From positions 1 to 64,000 of the forward strand of contig JAFXZI010000003.1 in NCBI GenBank assembly GCA_017541325.1: DNA of 64,000 nt, read 5' to 3'. The stretch comes from Bacilli bacterium. GTDB taxonomy: Bacteria; Bacillota_I; Bacilli_A; RF39; UBA660. A model generated the notes under the pieces. That model did no database searches. It was not told the origin of the DNA and worked only from the letters and a program-made list of their open reading frames with translations. The translations under genes were made by a program, and so were the position numbers. This document shows, one piece after another, positions 52,509-60,321 of the stretch (positions are counted from its first letter, which is position 1; each line of letters opens with the position of its first letter).

Positions 52509-54290
52509 ATGGAAAACGCAAACGAAGAAGTTGTACAATTATATTTAGATGACATTATTCCTAATAGGTTTCAACCTAGAGAAGTATTTGATGATCAAGC
52601 TTTAAAAGAATTAGCGGTATCTATTAGAGAACATGGTGTAATACAACCAATCCTTGTAAGAAAATTTGGAGAAAAGTACGAAATAATTGCAGGAGAACGT
52701 AGATATAAAGCATCTACTATGGCAGGACTTACAAAGATACCAGCTATTATTAAAAATTTAGATGATAAAGAAGCTTCAAAAGTAGCTTTAATTGAAAATC
52801 TTCAAAGAAGAGATTTAACTCCAGTAGAAGAAGCAAGAACATATCAAAAAATATTAGATTTAGACCAAATGACACAAGAACAACTTGCTAAAACTATGGG
52901 AAAAAGTCAATCTGCTGTATCAAATAAGTTAAGATTATTAACATTACCTGATGAAGTACAAGAAGCTTTGCTAAATAATAAGATTTCTGAACGTCATGCT
53001 AGAAGTTTATTAAATGCACCTAAAAATGCACAAGTAAGTTTATTAAAAGAAGTAATAGATAATAAAATGACTGTAAGAGAATTAGATAGCAGAATTAAAG
53101 CGATGACAGGAGATAATGGAACAGATTCAGCAACAGGAGGAGCAACACCAGCATCAGTTCAAGATAATAATTTCTTGTTTAACAATGGAGGTAATGTCAT
53201 GAATAATTATGATCCAACAGCAGTTGATATTAATAAGATTAGGGAACAATCAGTTGATATTAATTCTATGAATACTAATCCGGTTCCAAGTGAGCCTAAA
53301 AATATAGATAGTTTATTATTAGGAGGAGCAACACCAACTGTAACACCACCACAAAACGAAAATAGATTTATTCCTGATAATATGGATACTACAATTGAAA
53401 AAACTGAAGATGGTAATGAAGTAATTGGTAATGGGTTACTTGCTGGAATGCCAGTAATTAAAGAAACACCTAATAATTCAAATAGTATATTTACCCCTCC
53501 AGTTGTTGATACTATTCAACCTGAACCTATGGTTGATAATAATATGAATAATCAAACTATGTCAACACCACAACCAGAACCAGCACCAACTAGTTTGTTT
53601 GCAACACCACCAACACCAGTTGAACAACCATCAATGATGGATAATGCAAATAATGTGGTGCCTCCTGTACAACCAGAGCCAGTGCAACCAGTACCACAAG
53701 AACAACCACAACCAGAACCTACATCAAACAGTTTATTTACAACACCACCAACACCAATTGAACAACCACCAATGATGGATAATGCAAATAATATGGTACC
53801 TCCTGCACAACCAGAGCCAGTACAACCAGCACCAGTTGATTCAGAACCAACTACTGATGTTAATAGTTTGTTCTCAACACCAGCGCCAGAACAAGTACCA
53901 ATAAATACTGGAGTTGTTCCAACTCAACCAATGAGTGCAGCTCCAAGTGGACCTAATAAGTATTCAATTAATTTTGATTTCTCACAAATGGAACTAAATC
54001 CTAAAAAGATAGAAGAGATGAAGCAAGCTAAGGCGCAAGAACAAGCACAACAACAAGCTGCTCAACCACAACAACCAGCTCCTGTTGCACCAAACCCAAT
54101 ACTAGGACAACAACCAATAGAGAATAATCAAGTTAATATACCAATACCACCTCAATTAAATCCAATGAATGCAGTAAATGATATTAAGAATTTAGTAAGT
54201 AATTTAACAGCACAAGGATATAAGGTTACTGTAGATGAATTAAATTTGGATAATGAGGTACAGTTAATAGTTAAATTTATTAAAGGTTAA
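52509..54290 (+). CDS. noc: Nucleoid occlusion factor Noc with a very long C-terminal linker
   Basis: A 593-residue ParB-family CTPase; Noc is usually about 280. The ATG at 52509 follows GGAGGG; the TTG at 52503 is too close. The N-domain has IPNRFQPREVF (18-28), GERRYKA and ENLQRRDL CTP motifs. The helix-turn-helix has GKSQSAVSNKLRLL and ISERHARSL: Gln, Lys and Arg occupy the Noc-type specificity positions. Residues about 205-555 are Pro/Gln/Asn-rich with S-[LI]-F motifs at S326, S362, S408 and S453 and a 46-residue duplication. The end, NLVSNLTAQGYKVTVDELNL to VKFIKG, probably dimerises. The amphipathic N-terminal helix that attaches B. subtilis Noc to membrane is absent. Confidence 0.88.
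   Translation: MENANEEVVQLYLDDIIPNRFQPREVFDDQALKELAVSIREHGVIQPILVRKFGEKYEIIAGERRYKASTMAGLTKIPAIIKNLDDKEASKVALIENLQRRDLTPVEEARTYQKILDLDQMTQEQLAKTMGKSQSAVSNKLRLLTLPDEVQEALLNNKISERHARSLLNAPKNAQVSLLKEVIDNKMTVRELDSRIKAMTGDNGTDSATGGATPASVQDNNFLFNNGGNVMNNYDPTAVDINKIREQSVDINSMNTNPVPSEPKNIDSLLLGGATPTVTPPQNENRFIPDNMDTTIEKTEDGNEVIGNGLLAGMPVIKETPNNSNSIFTPPVVDTIQPEPMVDNNMNNQTMSTPQPEPAPTSLFATPPTPVEQPSMMDNANNVVPPVQPEPVQPVPQEQPQPEPTSNSLFTTPPTPIEQPPMMDNANNMVPPAQPEPVQPAPVDSEPTTDVNSLFSTPAPEQVPINTGVVPTQPMSAAPSGPNKYSINFDFSQMELNPKKIEEMKQAKAQEQAQQQAAQPQQPAPVAPNPILGQQPIENNQVNIPIPPQLNPMNAVNDIKNLVSNLTAQGYKVTVDELNLDNEVQLIVKFIKG
53592..53867 (+). repeat. 138-bp tandem duplication inside noc
   Basis: The segment starting AGTTTGTTTGCAACACCACC near 53592 recurs near 53730 (AGTTTATTTACAACACCACC), 138 bp or 46 codons later, through ATGATGGATAATGCAAATAA to CAACCAGAGCCAGT. 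A third SLF start lies at 53865 but the rest differs. Confidence 0.85.
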
Positions 54291-54309
54291 TCTAAATTAA
54301 CCTTTTTTA
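54282..54309 (+). terminator. Terminator of noc
   Basis: AAAGGTTAA and TTAACC(T)TT pair around a 6-nt loop followed by T residues. noc is thus transcribed apart from parAB. Confidence 0.85.
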
Positions 54310-54381
54310 TTTTAAATAAAATGTTTAATTATAAGATATTTTTTGGTATTATATATATAGCATGTTTTATGAGGTGATACT

Positions 54382-55170
54382 ATGGGAAAAATAATATCTT
54401 TAGTTAATCAAAAAGGTGGAGTAGGAAAGACAACAACTAGTATTAATTTAGCTGCCTCATTGGCTCTTTTGGGTAAAAAGGTGTTACTAGTGGATTTGGA
54501 TCCTCAAGCAAATGCTACAACTGGAATAGGACTTAGTAAAGGTGATGTTGAGTATAGTATTTATGAGGTATTAGCTGGAACATGTGATATAGAATCTGCT
54601 GTATATGCAAGTAAATATAAAAGACTTTATGTTATACCAGCAACTATTAACTTAGCAGGTATACAAAATGAATTTTATGATAAAGAACGTAGAGAAAGTG
54701 ATTTTTCAAGATCAGGACAGTTAAAAAAGAATATAGATAGAATTAAAGATGAATTTGATTATATTATTATGGATTGTCCTCCATCATTAGGATTAATAAT
54801 TACAAATGCTTTAACTGCATCCGATTCAGTAATAATTCCTGTTCAATGTGAATTCTTTGCACTAGAAGGAATTATGCAATTATTAAATTCTATTATGATG
54901 GCACAAAAAAATTTAAATCCAAATCTTCAATTAGAAGGAGTATTACTTACAATGTTAGATTCTCGTACTAATTTAGGATTTGAAGTAGTAGAAGAGGTTC
55001 GTAAATACTTTAAGGAAAAGGTATATGATACTATTATTCCAAGATTAATCAGACTTACAGAAGCACCATCACATGGAAAACCAATAGTAGCATATGATCC
55101 AAAAAGTAAAGGAACAGAAGCTTATTTAAATTTAGCTAAGGAAGTGATTGAAAGAAATGGACACAACTAA
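54382..55170 (+). CDS. parA: Chromosome partitioning ATPase ParA (Soj)
   Basis: Soj/ParA is a Walker-type ATPase that binds DNA nonspecifically, works with ParB-parS in segregation and regulates DnaA. The 262-residue protein is of the short type without an N-terminal HTH. The deviant Walker A is KGGVGKTT (11-18). DCPPSLGLI near 130 and the PRLIRLTEAPSHGKPI stretch near 215-230 are typical. The start follows GAGGTGATACT. parB overlaps or adjoins its end. Confidence 0.97.
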   Translation: MGKIISLVNQKGGVGKTTTSINLAASLALLGKKVLLVDLDPQANATTGIGLSKGDVEYSIYEVLAGTCDIESAVYASKYKRLYVIPATINLAGIQNEFYDKERRESDFSRSGQLKKNIDRIKDEFDYIIMDCPPSLGLIITNALTASDSVIIPVQCEFFALEGIMQLLNSIMMAQKNLNPNLQLEGVLLTMLDSRTNLGFEVVEEVRKYFKEKVYDTIIPRLIRLTEAPSHGKPIVAYDPKSKGTEAYLNLAKEVIERNGHN

Positions 55171-56047
55171 AAGAAGGGCACTAGGAAAAGGCCTAGAAGA
55201 ATTATTTAATAATGAAAAACTAGATTTTAATACTATGGAGGAGAAAATAGTTAATTCAACTCCAAAAGAAGAAATTGTAGACATTGAATTAAATGAATTA
55301 AGAAGTAATCCATACCAACCAAGAAAAGTATTTGATGAAGAAAAATTAAATGAATTATCTTCATCAATAAAAGAATTTGGTGTAATTCAACCAATCATTG
55401 TTAAAAAGAGTATTAAGGGATATGAAATAATTGCAGGAGAACGTAGAGTAAAAGCAGCTAAATTAGCAGGACTTGAAAAAATACCAGCAATTGTAAGAGA
55501 ATTTACTGATACTGAAATGATGGAAATTGCATTGCTTGAAAATCTTCAAAGAGAGAATTTAAATGCTATAGAAGAAGCAACTGCATATAAGAAATTACTA
55601 GATACTTTATCTTTAACACAAGAAGAATTAGCAGAAAAGTTAGGAAAGAGTAGAAGTCATATTACTAATATGATTGGATTATTATCTTTACCAAAAAATG
55701 TTAAAGAAAAAATTGCAGATGGTACATTATCAATGAGTCATGCAAGAGTATTAAGTAAAATAGAAGATGAAAATAAAATAAATGAATTTGTTTCTAAAAT
55801 AGAAAATGAAAATCTTAATGTAAGAGATCTTGAAGATTTATCAAGAGAAGATGATGTTAAAAAGACTCATACAGTTAAGAGAAAAACTAGTTCTTATATT
55901 AATGAATATAGTGCATTAGAAGATGAATTATCAGATAAATTAGGAACTAGAGTAAAGTTTAAGAAAAATAAAATTGAAATTAATTTTAATAATAATAGTG
56001 ATTTAAATAGAATACTTGATATTATGAAATATACTGACTGGAGGTAA
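55148..56047 (+). CDS. parB: Chromosome partitioning protein ParB (Spo0J)
   Basis: ParB is a CTP-dependent clamp that loads at parS. The 299-residue protein has the N-terminal ParA-stimulating segment (KRRALGKGLEELF), the CTP motifs GERRVKAAKL and ENLQREN, and an HTH with GKSRSHITNM and LSMSHARVL, where Arg marks the ParB rather than Noc type. The C-terminal dimerisation domain ends VKFKKNKIEINFNNNSDLNRILDIM. The start is a TTG at 55148 with AAGGA at good spacing, or the ATG at 55157; the former overlaps parA by 23 nt. Its binding sites are the five parS at 35.8-36.6 kb. Confidence 0.96.
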   Translation: MKEMDTTKRRALGKGLEELFNNEKLDFNTMEEKIVNSTPKEEIVDIELNELRSNPYQPRKVFDEEKLNELSSSIKEFGVIQPIIVKKSIKGYEIIAGERRVKAAKLAGLEKIPAIVREFTDTEMMEIALLENLQRENLNAIEEATAYKKLLDTLSLTQEELAEKLGKSRSHITNMIGLLSLPKNVKEKIADGTLSMSHARVLSKIEDENKINEFVSKIENENLNVRDLEDLSREDDVKKTHTVKRKTSSYINEYSALEDELSDKLGTRVKFKKNKIEINFNNNSDLNRILDIMKYTDWR

Positions 56048-56049
56048 TT

Positions 56050-56865
56050 ATGGTTTTAGAAAAAGTAATAGATATAATTACTAATAAACTATTTTATAAG
56101 CCCATAGTATATATAGTTGTAGGATTAATTGTTTATGAAATAATTAAAAAAGTAATAATGTCTTTATTTAATAAGCAAAGTAAATTATTAAAATCTAATA
56201 AAAATAGATATAAGACATTAGTACAATTATTAGTAGATATGATTAAATTTACTATTATATTTATAGTTATTCTATCTATATTATCTGTATATGGAGTAAA
56301 TGTTCAAGCAGCACTTGCTGGACTAGGAATAGTTTCTGTAGTAATTGGACTTGCTTTTCAAGATTTATTTAAAGATTACATTGTTGGTTTTTCTATTATA
56401 CTTGAAGATTATTTTTCCGTAGGAGATACTATTATGGTATCTGATTTTAGAGGAGAAGTAATACATATTGGATTAAAAAGTACTAAAATAAAAAGTTATG
56501 ATGGTGCTGTTATGGCAATAGCTAATAGAAATATTGATAAAGTAATTAATTATAGTAGAGATAAATCACTTGCTGTTGTAGAAGTACCAGTTGCTTATGA
56601 AAGTGATTTAGAAAAAGTAGAAAAAGTATTAAATGATTTATTTAAAACTCTTCCAAAAGAAATTCCAGAAATTGCTGGAGATATAACTATTTGGGGAGTA
56701 GATGATTTAGGTGACTCTGCTGTTGTATATAAAGTAGTTGCACCAACAATATCTATGCAACACTTTATGGTTCAAAGAAAAATTAGAAAAGCTATTAAAA
56801 TAAGATTTGATAAAGAAAAAATTAAGATTCCTTATACACAAATTGAGGTACATAATGGAAAGTAA
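56050..56865 (+). CDS. Small-conductance mechanosensitive channel, MscS family
   Basis: A 271-residue MscS-type channel with three membrane segments: about 17-39, 57-80 and 84-105. The pore helix-like AALAGLGIVSVVIGLAFQDL is Gly/Ala-rich as expected, followed by the beta domain with FSVGDTIMV near 120-130 and a C-terminal domain. It releases solutes during hypo-osmotic shock. It begins 2 nt after parB with a GGAGGTAATT site and overlaps yyzM, so it is read as part of the parAB unit. Confidence 0.92.
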   Translation: MVLEKVIDIITNKLFYKPIVYIVVGLIVYEIIKKVIMSLFNKQSKLLKSNKNRYKTLVQLLVDMIKFTIIFIVILSILSVYGVNVQAALAGLGIVSVVIGLAFQDLFKDYIVGFSIILEDYFSVGDTIMVSDFRGEVIHIGLKSTKIKSYDGAVMAIANRNIDKVINYSRDKSLAVVEVPVAYESDLEKVEKVLNDLFKTLPKEIPEIAGDITIWGVDDLGDSAVVYKVVAPTISMQHFMVQRKIRKAIKIRFDKEKIKIPYTQIEVHNGK

Positions 56866-57055
56866 AGAATATAAATTAGGTAATATAGTTACTATGAAAA
56901 AGGTTCATCCATGTGGTTCTAGTGATTGGGAAATTATTAGATTAGGAGCAGATATTAAAATTAAATGCTGTGGATGTGGAAGAGTAGTAATGTTACCTAG
57001 AATAGAATTTAATAAAAAGATTAAAAAGGTACAAGAAGGTGTAATAAATGAATGA
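56852..57055 (+). CDS. yyzM: DUF951 (YyzM-like) small zinc-ribbon-like protein
   Basis: A 67-residue protein starting at the ATG at 56852 (MESKEYKLGNIVTMKK), with GAGGTACATA upstream. The pattern HPCGSSDWEIIRLGADIKIK followed by CCGCGRVVMLPR is the DUF951 signature. In Bacillus yyzM is located between spo0J and ychF, as here. Its function is unknown. Cys positions suggest metal binding. It overlaps mscS by 14 nt and the transporter by 8 nt. Confidence 0.9.
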   Translation: MMESKEYKLGNIVTMKKVHPCGSSDWEIIRLGADIKIKCCGCGRVVMLPRIEFNKKIKKVQEGVINE

Positions 57056-58640
57056 GAAAAAGAAAAGAAAACTAAAAAGATTTCATCTTCATCCAGCTAC
57101 TAAATTTATATTATTAACATTATTAGTAATACTTATTAGTTTTATTCTTAATAAATTACATTTAAGATCTTCATATAATGTAATAGATACTAGTAGTATG
57201 GATGTTGAAAGTAGAATAGTAGAAGTAAATAATATGCTTTCTCGTAATGGAATAAAGTTTATTATAGGTAAAGCTGCAACTAATATTGCTTCTTTCTCTG
57301 CATTTATTAATTTAATAGTTGCATTGATTGGATTATCAGTTGCACATGCATCTGGATTTATTAAGGCATTTTTAAGAAGAAAAACACTTAAATTAAATAA
57401 TAAATTTATTACATTTTTAATTATTTTATTAGGTATTTTTTCTAGTTTAATTAATGATGTTGGATATGTAATATTAATACCACTTGCTGCTCTTATATTT
57501 ACTGTTAATAAAAGAAGTCCTCTTTTAGGTATTACTGCAGCATTTTGTGGAGTTTCGTTTGGATATGGAATATCGTTGTTTGCAGGAAGTTTGGATGTTT
57601 CGTTAGTACAAATTACAGAATTATCTGCACGTTTAGTTGATGCAGAATATCATGTTCCATTATTATCAAATATATTTATTATGATTGCAACAACTATAAT
57701 TCTTGCATTTTTAGGAACTTTTGTAATAGAAGGAATTATTGTTAATAAAATAGGTAAATATAAAAATGGTGAAGAACTTGAAAATACAATGAATTTAACT
57801 CTAAATCTTTCTGAATTAGATGATAAAGAAATTATTGAATTAGATTTATTAGAGAAAAAAGGACTTAAATATGCACTTATAGTTGGAATTATTATGATAT
57901 TATGTGGAATATATATGATTGTTCCAGGACTTCCTAAATCTGGTTTATTACTAGATATGAGTCAAAGTGCTTATGTTAACCAATTATTTGGTCGTGGATC
58001 TGCTTTCCAATCAGGATTTACTTATATGGTATCTTTCTGGTTTGCAGTAGTAGGTATTGCTTATGCAATAGGTGCAAAAACAATTAAGAATGACAAAGAA
58101 TTAATTCAAAAAGTATCAGTGTTTTTTAAAGACTTTGGAGAATTAATGGTAACTATATTCTTCTTTGTTCAATTTGTTGCTGTATTTAAACAAACAAATA
58201 TAGGATTATTATTATCTTGTTATGGACTTAACATTATAAGTAGTGGTTCAATTACAGGAATAGCTTTAATAGTAGTATCATTATTAATTATGGCTATATC
58301 TGGAATATTTGTTACATCAGCAGTTACTAAATGGGGATTATTTGCACCAACGGTAGTACCTTTAATGATGCAATCAAATATATCACCAGAATTTGCTCAA
58401 TTTGTATTACGTGCTGCAGATTCTATTACTAAAGGAATAACTCCATTCCTAGGATATTTCATTATCTATTTAGGATATATGAATATTTATAACAATAATA
58501 AAGAAGCCATAACTATCAGAAAAGGATTATCATTTATAATGCCATATTTCTTAATAATAGGTCTTGCTTGGTTAATTATTGTTTTAGGATGGTATATGAT
58601 TGGTCTTCCTTTAGGGCCACATTCAATGCCAACATTATAA
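57048..58640 (+). CDS. AbgT family transporter
   Basis: A 530-residue polytopic membrane protein. Signature pieces are INDVGYVILIPLAALIF near 140, RSPLLGITAAFCGVSFGYGISLFAGSLDV near 162-190, WGLFAPTVVPLMMQSNISPEFAQFVLRAADSITKGITPF near 428-466 and GLPLGPHSMPTL at the C-terminus. AbgT proteins move p-aminobenzoyl-glutamate into E. coli or export sulfonamides in others. The substrate here is unknown. It overlaps yyzM by 8 nt and ends in a terminator, so it closes the parA-parB-mscS-yyzM transcript. Confidence 0.9.
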   Translation: MNEKKKRKLKRFHLHPATKFILLTLLVILISFILNKLHLRSSYNVIDTSSMDVESRIVEVNNMLSRNGIKFIIGKAATNIASFSAFINLIVALIGLSVAHASGFIKAFLRRKTLKLNNKFITFLIILLGIFSSLINDVGYVILIPLAALIFTVNKRSPLLGITAAFCGVSFGYGISLFAGSLDVSLVQITELSARLVDAEYHVPLLSNIFIMIATTIILAFLGTFVIEGIIVNKIGKYKNGEELENTMNLTLNLSELDDKEIIELDLLEKKGLKYALIVGIIMILCGIYMIVPGLPKSGLLLDMSQSAYVNQLFGRGSAFQSGFTYMVSFWFAVVGIAYAIGAKTIKNDKELIQKVSVFFKDFGELMVTIFFFVQFVAVFKQTNIGLLLSCYGLNIISSGSITGIALIVVSLLIMAISGIFVTSAVTKWGLFAPTVVPLMMQSNISPEFAQFVLRAADSITKGITPFLGYFIIYLGYMNIYNNNKEAITIRKGLSFIMPYFLIIGLAWLIIVLGWYMIGLPLGPHSMPTL

Positions 58641-58664
58641 GATTACTTTATGTAATCTTTTTTA
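58638..58664 (+). terminator. Terminator of the parAB-abgT unit
   Basis: AAGATTAC (58639-58646) and GTAATCTT with a 5-nt loop are followed by T residues. Confidence 0.88.
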
Positions 58665-58666
58665 TT

Positions 58667-58675
58667 TGATATAAT
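58667..58675 (+). promoter_or_regulatory. Extended -10 promoter of the anchored unknown gene
   Basis: TGATATAAT at 58667-58675 overlaps the end of the terminator T tract. The gene's GGTGATAAT site follows. Confidence 0.6.
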
Positions 58676-58690
58676 TAAATTGGTGATAAT

Positions 58691-59149
58691 ATGAAAAGAT
58701 TATTATGTTTAATACTATTTTTCATAATAGGACTACTATTAGGATTTGTTATAGGAAATAAAGATAAAATGTTTTCTCCAAGAACTAAAGAAGTTAAAAT
58801 TTCATATGAAACTACTAAAAAAGTAGAAATAGATAAATCAAAAGATGTAGTAGTAGATGCAAAATTTAAAGATAATAAGAATTTAGTAATAAATATCTCT
58901 AACGTAAAAAAAGATACTATTAAAATAAAAGTACCAGTTAAAAATAATAGTAAAAAAGATAAAGCTTTAATTACATTTAAATCTAAATATAATAAAGAAA
59001 TATATGATGTAAAAATTAATCCACAAAAAATAGAACTTGATAAGAACAAATCAACTACTGTTATATATGAAATAACAATTAAAGATACTTCTAAAATAGA
59101 TAAAGATAAATTAAATATAGATATTTCTTTAGTTGCAACTGCATTATAA
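58691..59149 (+). CDS. Unknown membrane-anchored extracytoplasmic protein
   Basis: A 152-residue protein that I cannot name. An N-terminal hydrophobic segment (about 4-21, CLILFFIIGLLLGFVIG) anchors it. The rest is very rich in Lys, Asp, Val, Ile and Thr with alternating polar and hydrophobic residues (NLVINISNVKKDTIKIKVPV), suggesting one beta-sandwich domain of about 110 residues that resembles Ig-like or ASH/MSP-like modules. There is no catalytic pattern. It has its own promoter and terminator between the transporter and ychF. Confidence 0.7.
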   Translation: MKRLLCLILFFIIGLLLGFVIGNKDKMFSPRTKEVKISYETTKKVEIDKSKDVVVDAKFKDNKNLVINISNVKKDTIKIKVPVKNNSKKDKALITFKSKYNKEIYDVKINPQKIELDKNKSTTVIYEITIKDTSKIDKDKLNIDISLVATAL

Positions 59150-59174
59150 AATAACTTTTAGTTATTTTTTTTAT
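59148..59174 (+). terminator. Terminator of the anchored unknown gene
   Basis: AAATAACT and AGTTATTT pair with a 3-nt loop, then T residues. Confidence 0.85.
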
Positions 59175-59175
59175 G

Positions 59176-59184
59176 TGGTAGAAT
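59176..59184 (+). promoter_or_regulatory. Possible ychF promoter
   Basis: TGGTAGAAT resembles an extended -10, 22 bp before the ychF start. No -35 is clear. Confidence 0.35.
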
Positions 59185-59205
59185 ACTACTTGAGGAGAGA
59201 TGTTT

Positions 59206-60309
59206 ATGAGTTTAAAAGCAGGAATTGTAGGACTTCCAAATGTAGGAAAAAGTACTCTTTTTAATGCAATTACAAAACAAAATATTTTAGCTGCTAACTA
59301 TCCTTTTGCAACAATTGATCCAAATGTAGGTATAGTAGTAGTACCAGATAAAAGATTAGATAAATTAAATGAAATGTATGAACCAAATAGATTAATACCA
59401 ACTGCCTATGAATTTACTGATATAGCAGGACTTGTAAAAGGTGCTAGTCAAGGAGAGGGATTAGGTAATAAATTCTTATCTCATATTAGAGAAGTGGATG
59501 CTATTGTAGAAGTAGTAAGATGTTTTGATGATGGAAAAATAATTCATGTAGAAAATACTATTGATCCAGTAAGAGATATCGAAACAATTAATCTAGAACT
59601 TGCTATCGCAGACTTAGAAATTATTAACAATAGAGTGGATAAAATTAAGAAGAAAGCAGAAACTAATCGTGATAAGGAATCTTTAGAAGAATATAATGTA
59701 TTAGTTAAAGTAAAAGAAAACTTAGAGAAGAGTGTACCTCTTAGAAATGTAGAATTTACTGATAAAGAATTAGAAGTATTAAAAAACTTTAGTCTTCTAA
59801 CTTTAAAACCTATGATTTATTTAGCAAATGTTACAGAAGAAGGAATTATAGAAGATAATAGTTATGTTAAAGCACTAAAAGAATATGCAGAAAAAGATAA
59901 TGCTAAAGTGGTAAAAGTATGTGCAAAAATGGAATGTGAATTATGTGATATGAATGATGAAGAGAAAAAAGAATTACTTGAGTCATTTGGAATAGAAAGT
60001 AGTGGTCTTGATCAATTAATTAAGGCAACATATGATCTTTTAGGACTAGAAACATTCTTTACCGTAGGAAAAGATGAGGTGCGTGCTTGGACGTTTAGAA
60101 AAGGAACAAATGCTAAGAAGTGTGCTGGAATAATTCATACTGATTTTGAAAAAGGATTTATTAAAGCAGAAGTTATGTCTTATGAAGATTTAGTAGCATG
60201 TGGATCAGAACTAAAGGTTCGTGAAGCAGGAAAGTATCGTCTTGAAGGAAAAGACTATGTTATGCAAGATGGAGACATCTGTTTATTTAGATTTAATGTA
60301 ACAAAATAA
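59206..60309 (+). CDS. ychF: Redox-regulated ATPase/GTPase YchF
   Basis: YchF is a universally conserved Obg-related P-loop protein that prefers ATP and binds ribosomes. The start is the ATG at 59206 (MSLKAGIVGLPNVGKST, 367 residues); GAGGAG lies at good distance, while the ATG at 59200 is too close. Motifs: G1 GLPNVGKS (9-16), DIAGLVKGASQGEGLGNKFL (about 69-88) and the C-terminal TGS domain (FFTVGKDEVRAWTFRKGT). As in Bacillus (yyaF), it lies between parB and rpsF-ssb-rpsR. Confidence 0.97.
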   Translation: MSLKAGIVGLPNVGKSTLFNAITKQNILAANYPFATIDPNVGIVVVPDKRLDKLNEMYEPNRLIPTAYEFTDIAGLVKGASQGEGLGNKFLSHIREVDAIVEVVRCFDDGKIIHVENTIDPVRDIETINLELAIADLEIINNRVDKIKKKAETNRDKESLEEYNVLVKVKENLEKSVPLRNVEFTDKELEVLKNFSLLTLKPMIYLANVTEEGIIEDNSYVKALKEYAEKDNAKVVKVCAKMECELCDMNDEEKKELLESFGIESSGLDQLIKATYDLLGLETFFTVGKDEVRAWTFRKGTNAKKCAGIIHTDFEKGFIKAEVMSYEDLVACGSELKVREAGKYRLEGKDYVMQDGDICLFRFNVTK

Positions 60310-60321
60310 AAAGGAATAAAT

